Shown piece by piece: positions 1 through 5,215 of a stretch of DNA of 5,215 bases. Source of the stretch: Candidatus Altarchaeota archaeon (lineage in GTDB: Archaea > Altiarchaeota > Altiarchaeia > IMC4 > SCGC-AAA252-I15); contig JAHIYG010000129.1 in NCBI GenBank assembly GCA_018815265.1, positions 1-5,215 of the forward strand, read 5' to 3'. The notes below the pieces were generated by a model. It did no database searches, was not told the origin of the DNA, and saw nothing but the letters and a program-made list of their open reading frames with translations. The stretch's first letter is position 1; the number at the start of each line of letters is the position of its first letter. The position numbers and the translations under genes were made by a program.

Positions 1-468
1 GACTATAATCCCTGCAAAATAGTTCGGCCTGAAATAAGACATAACATAGGTAGCCATCCCGCCACCTGACATACCGCAAAGGTACACCCTATCTGCCCGC
101 ACCCTATAGTGCACTTTTATATCTTCTATACTAGCGTTTACCTTCGGGACAAAATCCGTTATTATGACACTGTTACTGTATATAGTCGAACCTGCAATAA
201 TCCATCTTCCATCCTCTGCAAGAGGTCTTAGATACTCAACATAACCTCTGCCATTTGCCCCCGGATCAAGGCACACAACTAATGGATAAGATCTATTCAC
301 GTCGTATCCTGCTGGCAGCAACAACTCATAACCCTTGCCAGAGACAATCCTAGACTGCGTACCAGCGGTAACTGGATTCACAACACCCTTTATGCCTACC
401 TCTTTTGTCTCACTCATGCAACCGCAGAATAAAACAATAAAAATGACAAAATAAACTGATTTGCTCAT
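1..468 (-). CDS. Putative lipoprotein esterase, alpha/beta hydrolase fold (3' end outside window)
   Basis: The N-terminal 156 residues of a secreted hydrolase; the frame is still open at the window edge. Residues 1-17 form a short signal peptide (hydrophobic 5-14, ending FCGC), which suggests lipid attachment at Cys17, although the lipobox has Phe rather than Leu at -3. Then follow YELLLPAGYD (47-56), the strand YPLVVCLDPGANG (61-73) and CGMSGGG (131-137). The last contains the GxSxG nucleophile elbow with Ser134 as the likely catalytic serine. This order is typical of polyhydroxybutyrate-depolymerase-like and feruloyl-esterase-like alpha/beta hydrolases. The catalytic Asp and His would lie downstream, outside the window. 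The ATG at 468 is chosen because GGTGAT lies 8 nt upstream and the signal peptide starts there. The gene begins 30 bp after the radical SAM stop and is probably cotranscribed with it. Substrate unknown; removal of acyl groups from an envelope glycan is one guess from context. Confidence 0.8.
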   Translation of the reverse strand, partial: MSKSVYFVIFIVLFCGCMSETKEVGIKGVVNPVTAGTQSRIVSGKGYELLLPAGYDVNRSYPLVVCLDPGANGRGYVEYLRPLAEDGRWIIAGSTIYSNSVIITDFVPKVNASIEDIKVHYRVRADRVYLCGMSGGGMATYVMSYFRPNYFAGIIV

Positions 469-476
469 GATAAGAT

Positions 477-482
477 ATCACC
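477..482 (-). promoter_or_regulatory. Ribosome binding site of the esterase gene
   Basis: On the minus strand GGTGAT lies 8 nt before the ATG at 468. It is complementary to the usual 16S rRNA 3' tail (AUCACCUCC). It sits in the 30-bp gap behind the radical SAM gene and supports this start over the later in-frame Met18, which falls just after the predicted signal peptide. Confidence 0.6.
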
Positions 483-498
483 GATAAAGAATATAATC

Positions 499-1578
499 CT
501 AGACCCAATTTATCCACTCCTTAAAAGAAGACCGGCATCTGCTAAAGAGGTTTAATCCAGTCATAACTAACAATTTTAGCTTGAATTTATGGCTGCATAA
601 CAGGTTCAATGACATATCACAACCGTGATTACAGTGGCATCTTGAATCAACAATGCTAGAATATATCTCTACTGCCGCTTTGGATTCAATCATTTTTTTC
701 AAATCATAATCATAATCCCGCAGATTCCCAATAACCTTTTCTCCCCCTGGATACCCGAGGGTTTCACACGGATAGACAAACCCTGAGGGGGATATAACTA
801 CCCTTAACCTTCCAGAATAACATTTCGTAAAATACTTGGGTTTTCTGAAATAGTCTACCATATACTGGCGAACTAGTTTTCGATAGGTGCACAAAAAAAC
901 ACTCTTTTCTGATTTGTCATAATAATCCAGAATTTCCCCATATTTATCCAAATCTATCCCCGATTGATTTCTGTCTAATCCAATGCTAAAATCGTCTATC
1001 GCAAGGTCATTTTTGACAAATTCCACAATCTCATCAAAAAATCCCTGATTATAAACTCCAAAGCAACTTATCACTCCAACATCAACATTCTTATATCTTG
1101 AAGCCTCTGCACTCGACATCTTTACTGTCTGGGCAAATTTTTTAAAAAAACTTTTTACACCCACAAACTCATCCATTTTCTCACCCAGTGAATTAAGTGA
1201 AAAAAGAATCCTTATCTTTGTTGAATACCTCTCTGAGACGCAACCCCATCTTTTGATAGACTCCATTATTTTCATCTCTTGAGAGCCGTTGGTCGGAATC
1301 GTTATTACCCTAGGTTTCCAACATTCCATAATGGCTATTAGTAGCTCACATATGTCCTCCCTGAGGAAGGGTTCACCACCCGATATGCTCACCCTATACA
1401 GGGGTCCAATCGTTTTTCCAATTTTCTTTATCTCATCAATAGACAGTTCAGTCTCTCCGCTATTCAGTTTCTTTTTGACAAAACAATGCTTACAATGTAA
1501 ATTACATTTTGAGGTTACAAAATAAGTCACCTCCACCAAATTGTTTCTGAAAAATAATGACGATAAACCCTTGTTCAT
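499..1578 (-). CDS. Radical SAM protein with SPASM-like C-terminal domain
   Basis: A 359-residue cytosolic iron-sulfur enzyme. CNLHCKHC (25-32) is the CxxxCxxC motif that binds the [4Fe-4S] cluster used to cleave S-adenosylmethionine. SGGEP (66-70) is the SAM-binding GGE motif, and IPTNG (94-98) is another conserved strand of the barrel. The C-terminal part has Cys253, then 12 residues, Gly266, four residues and Cys271, which fits the SPASM/twitch pattern C-x(9-15)-G-x4-C. It is followed by IGNLR (283-287) and Cys314, Cys316, Cys320 (CHCNHGC), with Cys328 further on. This suggests at least one auxiliary cluster. The canonical C-x2-C-x5-C-x3-C set is incomplete, so a second auxiliary cluster is doubtful. 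SPASM enzymes often modify peptides or proteins, but some act on other substrates; no precursor peptide is visible here. The start overlaps the GT2 stop (ATGA, 1575-1578), with TGAGGA just upstream, implying translational coupling. Stop TAG at 499-501. Family assignment is firm; the reaction is unknown. Confidence 0.93.
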   Translation of the reverse strand: MNKGLSSLFFRNNLVEVTYFVTSKCNLHCKHCFVKKKLNSGETELSIDEIKKIGKTIGPLYRVSISGGEPFLREDICELLIAIMECWKPRVITIPTNGSQEMKIMESIKRWGCVSERYSTKIRILFSLNSLGEKMDEFVGVKSFFKKFAQTVKMSSAEASRYKNVDVGVISCFGVYNQGFFDEIVEFVKNDLAIDDFSIGLDRNQSGIDLDKYGEILDYYDKSEKSVFLCTYRKLVRQYMVDYFRKPKYFTKCYSGRLRVVISPSGFVYPCETLGYPGGEKVIGNLRDYDYDLKKMIESKAAVEIYSSIVDSRCHCNHGCDMSLNLLCSHKFKLKLLVMTGLNLFSRCRSSFKEWINWV

Positions 1579-2381
1579 TTTATCCTCATGAATCGATACT
1601 TCGATTCAATAGCGAATTCGACATGAAACGCCCTCAGGAGGACATAATATACTCCGTCGATTCCATCAATAAAACACAATTTGATGAAAAAATTATATAA
1701 TAGATATATAATCCATCTTCCAGGCAACCTTGACATTATATCCTTCTGGGTTTTTCTCCTCTTGACAGGATTCTTACTCAATAAACCCTCTAACCGCACC
1801 CTCTCATTTGATTTCGTTAATATTTCCGCTTCCATTGACGAGTATCTATTCTGTCGTTTTATCCAAACATCTAATCCTTTAGAGAAGGGAAAATGATCAA
1901 TATGATTTTTCAAGTAGCCTTCCTTCCCAGTAAAACATAATCTCTCATTCACTATCCTCTCAAAAGATACCTCTTTTGGATTAACAAGCCTGCCAAACCA
2001 CACTGGATAGGTAGTATTGTGTTTCATCCACCTGCCATTGAAAAAATTTCTCCGCCGTATAAAATATACTGGCAAATCTGATTCCTCTAGATTTTTTATC
2101 TCCTCCATCAACCCTCCTGAACACACCTCATCTGCGTCAAGAATCAACACCATCTCATTCTTGTATTTGATTTCGTGTAAACCATAGTTTCTCTGAGAGG
2201 AATAATCGTCAAACTTCCTCCTATAGAATCTGACCTGCTTGAAACTACGAGCAATCTTCTCAGTATTGTCGGTACTGTATGAATCAACAACAACGATGTC
2301 ATCCGACCATGCCACAGAATCTAAACACTTGGAAATATTTTCCTCTTCATTCAGTGTAATCAATAAAACAGACACTTTCAT
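1575..2381 (-). CDS. Family 2 glycosyltransferase, WaaE/KdtX-like
   Basis: A 268-residue GT-A fold enzyme that transfers a sugar from a nucleotide donor at the cytosolic face of the membrane. Numbered from the ATG at 2381: MKVSVLLITLNEEEN (1-15) is the standard GT2 opening; VVVDSYSTDNT (30-40) contains the nucleotide-binding Asp; QRNYG (63-67); LDADE (81-85) is the metal-binding DxD-type motif; RRRNFFNGRW (109-118), IVNER (143-147) and DGIDGVYYVLLRAF (239-252) match the layout of the WaaE/KdtX group, in which VHE is usual where VNE stands here. That group includes lipopolysaccharide core beta-glucosyltransferases, but donor and acceptor cannot be told here. Length is normal for the group. An in-frame ATG at 2417 would add 12 residues; it has no ribosome binding site and lies ahead of the conserved domain start, so 2381 is preferred, though its own CGGT site is weak. 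The stop overlaps the radical SAM start by 4 bp. Confidence 0.92.
   Translation of the reverse strand: MKVSVLLITLNEEENISKCLDSVAWSDDIVVVDSYSTDNTEKIARSFKQVRFYRRKFDDYSSQRNYGLHEIKYKNEMVLILDADEVCSGGLMEEIKNLEESDLPVYFIRRRNFFNGRWMKHNTTYPVWFGRLVNPKEVSFERIVNERLCFTGKEGYLKNHIDHFPFSKGLDVWIKRQNRYSSMEAEILTKSNERVRLEGLLSKNPVKRRKTQKDIMSRLPGRWIIYLLYNFFIKLCFIDGIDGVYYVLLRAFHVEFAIESKYRFMRIK
1583..1588 (-). promoter_or_regulatory. Ribosome binding site of the radical SAM gene, inside the GT2 gene
   Basis: The minus strand reads TGAGGA, then TAAA, then the ATG at 1578. The site lies within the last codons of the GT2 gene, whose TGA stop overlaps the start codon as ATGA. It fixes the radical SAM start and indicates coupled translation of the two genes. 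Confidence 0.65.
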
Positions 2382-2433
2382 ATTTTTTTTACCGAATATA
2401 ATGGGAACCAACAACATTTATACTGTTGAAAGC

Positions 2434-2450
2434 TTAGGTTAACCCCCTAA
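2434..2450. repeat. Short inverted repeat upstream of the GT2 gene
   Basis: TTAGG (2434-2438) and CCTAA (2446-2450) are inverted copies around a 7-nt spacer; the 8-bp palindrome GGTTAACC (2437-2444) overlaps the centre. It lies 53-69 bp before the preferred GT2 start. It could be an operator or a small leader hairpin, or chance. I see no convincing -35/-10 pair with it. Confidence 0.3.
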
Positions 2451-2470
2451 ATTGTCCTTAAACGATTGTT

Positions 2471-2508
2471 TTAGACGTAACCCTGCAAATATTCTATATT
2501 TTGTCTAA
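2471..2508. repeat. Nested inverted repeats in the gap between the GT-C and GT2 genes
   Basis: The outer arms TTAGAC (2471-2476) and GTCTAA (2503-2508) enclose the inner arms AAATAT (2487-2492) and ATATTT (2496-2501), which flank a 3-nt loop. In the minus-strand transcript these can stack as one stem with a 10-nt bulge on the 3' side and a single unpaired A on the 5' side. The element starts 22 bp after the GT-C stop codon. There is no T-tract after it, so it is not a normal intrinsic terminator. A processing or regulatory RNA hairpin is possible, but the stem is AT-rich and weak. Confidence 0.35.
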
Positions 2509-2530
2509 TCCATAATACCACTTCACTCAA

Positions 2531-4132
2531 CTATCTTTTGTGCCTCAATTTATAGAACAACACCTTGTTTTCTTCATCTACCTTAACCTGTTCATACATC
2601 TCGGAATTTTTCACCCGCTCAGAAATCTCAGAGATAATAGAAGAATATCCCGTAAAAGGCATAAATGGTGTTGGATATATCGTACGGTTTAATGTGATGT
2701 AGTACAGGGGTTTGTAAACCTCTATTTTTGTCCATATCTCTTCTACTGCATCATCATCTCTTGTCATATACCAATTGTCTAACAAAAATTTCATATAATA
2801 TGCTTTACAGTTCATTTCTGGGTTCCTGTGGTTTTTGTACGTGTAGTAATTCAATGCAAATTGATTGAACCAATATGTGTCTGCTGCGATAATCCCGTAG
2901 CTATTACCTTCTTTACATATGCTTTTGGAGACATTCTCGATTATTTTGTGTTCGGTATTTACGCCAGCAATCGTTGAGAAGACGTATATTCTGCTGTCGA
3001 TTTTGTTCTCGATTAGGCCGAAAGCCATGGAATATACTGTTAGTATCTGTAGGACAACCACTGCAATGGCAGCCATATAAGCTCTATCATCTATTATCTC
3101 CTTCAATGCTAGGCAAAACAATATTATACAATACGGTATAAGGGGGTACATGAGATTTGGCTCTGCTATGTATGCTGTGGAGCATATTGTCAAGGCTAGT
3201 AGTATCTGAGCTAATGACAGGATTCCAAACGTATTTGTCATGATGTTTTTGTATGTTTTTCTAAAGTAGATGAGTAACAGTATTCCAAGAAAGACTATTG
3301 TCTGGGGTAAGAGCATACTGTTGTACAGTACCTCTAACCAATATATCATCTTATTCAAGAATGTGTCTTCAAAACCATAATCAGAAATGCTGTATATGAT
3401 ATATTCTACTATTGACCCATAGTTTTTTGCATACCATGTGATTGTTAGTGTGGTGAGTGTCAGTGTCGTAAGTCCTGCCATTTTTGTTTTTGTGTCAATT
3501 GCCAATGGTTTTTTCCATTTTTTTAGTATGTAGATTATGTTTGCAGTTATTGGGATTATGATGTAGAGTAACATGGTTGTTTTGATGAGCAAGCTTACTG
3601 CGACTAAGGATATTGTGTGGAAAAACAGGTTTACTACGTCTATTTTCTTGATTTTTGATAGTATGTGCATTGACCATACGACTGCTAATAGCTGGAGGGG
3701 TTGGGTGTAATAGTGTGTTGTGAACCCTACAAATGAAGGCGCGGATATCAGCATGAGACAGCCTAAGGCTGAGATGTACTTGTTTTTGCATAGGTGCTCT
3801 AATATGCTGTACATCATGTTGACTGACAGATAGCTTGTTAGGAACATGAATATGAGAAGTCCCGCATCTACTGAGCCTATCATATCCCCTAATGGGACGA
3901 AAAACTGCCCAATCCAAAAGATTAGGGGGGCCCTATAGGGTTGTGATGTGAATATGTCTTGAATCCATATTCGTGGGTTGGAAACCAGTTCGTCATAGGA
4001 CTTGACTGAAAAGAAGCCGTAATCTGCGCAATCCCAAATCCACACAGATTCATCCATGAATATCCATGCGAGAAGCGGCAACATCAAAAACAAGAAAAAA
4101 ACACAACTATACAATCTACCCTCATTTACCAT
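2531..4132 (-). CDS. Membrane glycosyltransferase, GT-C fold (PMT/ArnT-like)
   Basis: A 533-residue integral membrane protein with about 11-12 predicted transmembrane helices in residues 9-372 and a soluble C-terminal domain (about 373-533). This is the layout of GT-C transferases, which use polyprenyl-phosphate sugars as donors and act on the outer face of the inner membrane. The first loop after helix 1 carries acidic residues in WIWDCADYG (31-39), where PMT/ArnT-type enzymes have their catalytic acidic pair, followed by QPYRAPLIFW (64-73). EPNLMYPLIPYCIIL (324-338) resembles the helix that carries the R-x-LLPxxP-type motif in related proteins. Overall similarity to a named subfamily is weak, so the sugar and acceptor (lipid, glycan or protein) are unknown. 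The start has GAGGT 3 nt upstream and lies 11 bp after the preceding stop, implying cotranscription. The middle of the gene has a strongly A+C-rich coding strand and a Thr-rich helix (221-233). Confidence 0.75.
   Translation of the reverse strand: MVNEGRLYSCVFFLFLMLPLLAWIFMDESVWIWDCADYGFFSVKSYDELVSNPRIWIQDIFTSQPYRAPLIFWIGQFFVPLGDMIGSVDAGLLIFMFLTSYLSVNMMYSILEHLCKNKYISALGCLMLISAPSFVGFTTHYYTQPLQLLAVVWSMHILSKIKKIDVVNLFFHTISLVAVSLLIKTTMLLYIIIPITANIIYILKKWKKPLAIDTKTKMAGLTTLTLTTLTITWYAKNYGSIVEYIIYSISDYGFEDTFLNKMIYWLEVLYNSMLLPQTIVFLGILLLIYFRKTYKNIMTNTFGILSLAQILLALTICSTAYIAEPNLMYPLIPYCIILFCLALKEIIDDRAYMAAIAVVVLQILTVYSMAFGLIENKIDSRIYVFSTIAGVNTEHKIIENVSKSICKEGNSYGIIAADTYWFNQFALNYYTYKNHRNPEMNCKAYYMKFLLDNWYMTRDDDAVEEIWTKIEVYKPLYYITLNRTIYPTPFMPFTGYSSIISEISERVKNSEMYEQVKVDEENKVLFYKLRHKR
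3434..3472 (-). repeat. Degenerate ACACTNAC-like tract encoding a Thr/Leu-rich helix
   Basis: This stretch encodes residues 221-233 of the GT-C protein, in which Thr and Leu alternate in runs and 7 of 13 residues are Thr. The coding strand is a loose repeat of ACA/CTN/ACN codons, with no exact unit repeated many times. It sits in a predicted membrane helix. It is reported as low-complexity sequence inside a gene, not as a mobile or intergenic repeat. Confidence 0.35.
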
Positions 4133-4135
4133 ATG

Positions 4136-4140
4136 ACCTC
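4136..4140 (-). promoter_or_regulatory. Ribosome binding site of the GT-C gene
   Basis: The minus strand reads GAGGT, then CAT, then the ATG at 4132. The spacing is rather short, but the site sits in the 11-bp gap after the upstream TAA and supports this start. Confidence 0.55.
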
Positions 4141-4143
4141 TTT

Positions 4144-5215
4144 TTACTTTTTAATGAAATAAATCAGCGAAGTAAGCATGTACACACACCATCCACCAAT
4201 CAATGTAGCTTGAAATCCATACTGTACTGAAATTACCATGGCAAGCGAAATGGATGCCGTAGAGGAAATAAGGTTTATGCACCAGTAAAAAGGCATCTCT
4301 CTGTTGCATGAATGCTCTGAATTTGTTATTTGAAGATTGTCTGCTTCAGCAGATGCCACCCTTATCTTGTCCAATCCGCGGGGGAGGAACATACCCATTA
4401 CCAACGAAGCCGGAGCTAAGATTATCATGGTAAACATAAGCTTGACTAGGGTGCCAGCAGTAGCCATAATGTCTAATACCTCCTGAAGCCTCATAGAAAG
4501 CACCAGAAGATATAATGTGAAAAACAATAGCATGCCTAAGAATTCCATGCGTTTTAGGCGCGCGCACAACACACTTCCTACTCCCCCACATAACATCAAG
4601 GAGAATAGGACCAAACTAATTGAATAAATGGGGTTGCCGATAAAAATGTTCAATTTTTGAATGAGTCCAGCCTCCACTAGCATGTAACCCAAACCTATCA
4701 ATAGGAAATAAGCACTCCATTTTAAATCAATAATTTTTTTGTCAATCCACACTCTCTTAATCAAAACTAACACTAACAAAGGCATCACCAACAATAACTG
4801 CATCCTAACACTACCTGTCACAAAACTATGGTCGACGCTAAAGTCGTAGAAAAAAGGCCTGTCATCCGTTGTTGGAGTGATATCTTGAAGATTCTTAATA
4901 CTGTACTCTAAATCATAATCCTCATTCGAAAGAACTTTAACATATTCACTCGTTTGTCTGTAACCCGGAGCATATTTTACTATGAGACGGCTACTTAGTC
5001 CGACCTCATCCATGATTGTATCTACTTCATTTTTGCTAAACGGTGTTTTTTGAACCAACACTATGCCATAATCTATTAATCCGTGACCTGGCTTCTTTTC
5101 AATCACTATAACATGCTTTTTAGGGTCATCTACTCCGAACTCCAGCAGTGCTCTTTTTGCCGTTGCTGTGAGTCTAAGAAGTTCAGGGTCTTTATAGCTC
5201 ATAATTGCCTTAAAA
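4144..5215 (-). CDS. Spermidine synthase-like polytopic membrane protein, C-terminal part (5' end outside window)
   Basis: The C-terminal part of a large membrane protein of the family annotated as 'spermidine synthase' with membrane domains on both sides of a SpeE-like methyltransferase fold. Numbering from the ATG at 5202: LLRLTATAKRAL (8-19) and the following soluble region match the end of the SpeE-like domain; TTDDRPFFYDF (111-121) is the family's conserved TDDRPFF motif; about seven hydrophobic segments follow (133-149, 162-181, 189-211, 219-236, 252-274, 306-326, 331-349), including GLGYMLVEAGLIQKL (170-184), GNPIYS (189-194), FLPRGL (272-277) and YWCINLISS (306-314). The frame is open upstream of that ATG to the window edge (TTT AAG GCA ATT), and family members have several hundred residues before this point, so 5202 is probably an internal Met and the gene is partial. 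True polyamine synthesis is doubtful for this family. The stop is 11 bp before the GT-C gene, so the two are likely cotranscribed. Confidence 0.85.
   Translation of the reverse strand, partial: FKAIMSYKDPELLRLTATAKRALLEFGVDDPKKHVIVIEKKPGHGLIDYGIVLVQKTPFSKNEVDTIMDEVGLSSRLIVKYAPGYRQTSEYVKVLSNEDYDLEYSIKNLQDITPTTDDRPFFYDFSVDHSFVTGSVRMQLLLVMPLLVLVLIKRVWIDKKIIDLKWSAYFLLIGLGYMLVEAGLIQKLNIFIGNPIYSISLVLFSLMLCGGVGSVLCARLKRMEFLGMLLFFTLYLLVLSMRLQEVLDIMATAGTLVKLMFTMIILAPASLVMGMFLPRGLDKIRVASAEADNLQITNSEHSCNREMPFYWCINLISSTASISLAMVISVQYGFQATLIGGWCVYMLTSLIYFIKK

Noticed and set aside
469..498. Small precursor peptide gene for the radical SAM enzyme
   Set aside because: The 30-bp gap is too short, and the 2382-2530 gap holds only very short frames (for example about 10 codons from a GTG), with no leader/core pattern.
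1289..1525. 78-codon open frame on the plus strand
   Set aside because: Antisense to the conserved SGGEP and CxxxCxxC region of the radical SAM gene; no recognisable domain.
1681..1896. 71-codon open frame on the plus strand
   Set aside because: Antisense to the GT2 C-terminal region, which has clear family motifs; the frame has no recognisable domain.
2382..2417. N-terminal extension of the GT2 protein by 12 residues from the ATG at 2417
   Set aside because: No ribosome binding site before it, and the conserved GT2 domain begins at the next Met (2381). Not fully excluded because the site at 2381 is also weak.
2239..2442. 67-codon open frame on the plus strand
   Set aside because: Mostly antisense to the GT2 N-terminal domain; no family features.
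2471..2508. Intrinsic terminator after the GT-C gene
   Set aside because: The stem is AT-rich and has no T-tract behind it on the minus strand.
3495..3917. 140-codon open frame on the minus strand
   Set aside because: Lies in another frame within the GT-C gene; its His/Asn/Arg-rich product looks like a by-product of the A+C-rich coding strand, and it has no domain features.
4346..4591. 81-codon open frame on the minus strand
   Set aside because: Out-of-frame shadow inside the membrane protein gene; no family features.

Overview
The window is a stretch of bacterial chromosome in which every supported gene lies on the minus strand, so transcription runs from right (5215) to left (1). In transcription order it holds: the C-terminal part of a polytopic 'spermidine synthase-like' membrane protein (5' end off the window); a 533-residue membrane glycosyltransferase of GT-C type; a WaaE/KdtX-like family 2 glycosyltransferase; a radical SAM protein with a SPASM-like C-terminus; and the N-terminal part of a putative lipoprotein esterase of the alpha/beta hydrolase fold (3' end off the window). 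Coding density is very high, and no stretch over 300 bases lacks a gene. I see no rRNA, tRNA, CRISPR array, insertion sequence or phage feature. || Layout: 5215-4144 membrane protein; 11-bp gap; 4132-2531 GT-C enzyme; a gap of about 149 bp (2382-2530) with two nested short inverted repeats; 2381-1575 GT2 enzyme; 4-bp ATGA overlap; 1578-499 radical SAM enzyme; 30-bp gap; 468-1 esterase. The tight spacing suggests one operon, or two if the 2382-2530 gap holds a promoter. || Organism: a putative lipoprotein signal peptide and a GT2 enzyme resembling lipopolysaccharide-core transferases point to a bacterium with an outer-envelope glycan. Base composition is moderately AT-rich. Codon use is rich in ATA (Ile) and AGA/AGG (Arg), unlike Escherichia coli. 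Start sites are preceded by GAGG or GGTGAT sequences. Large membrane spermidine-synthase-like proteins are frequent in Planctomycetota, deltaproteobacterial lineages and uncultivated relatives, so such a genome is plausible, but no phylum can be fixed from this window. || Working together: the two glycosyltransferases suggest assembly of a surface glycan. The GT-C enzyme would act from the membrane with a lipid-linked sugar donor, and the GT2 enzyme from the cytosol with a nucleotide sugar. The radical SAM enzyme is translationally coupled to the GT2 gene, so the two probably serve one pathway. Its substrate cannot be read from the sequence; a modified sugar, lipid or peptide are all possible. 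The most interesting point is this pairing of glycosyltransferases with a SPASM-type radical SAM enzyme without any visible precursor peptide.
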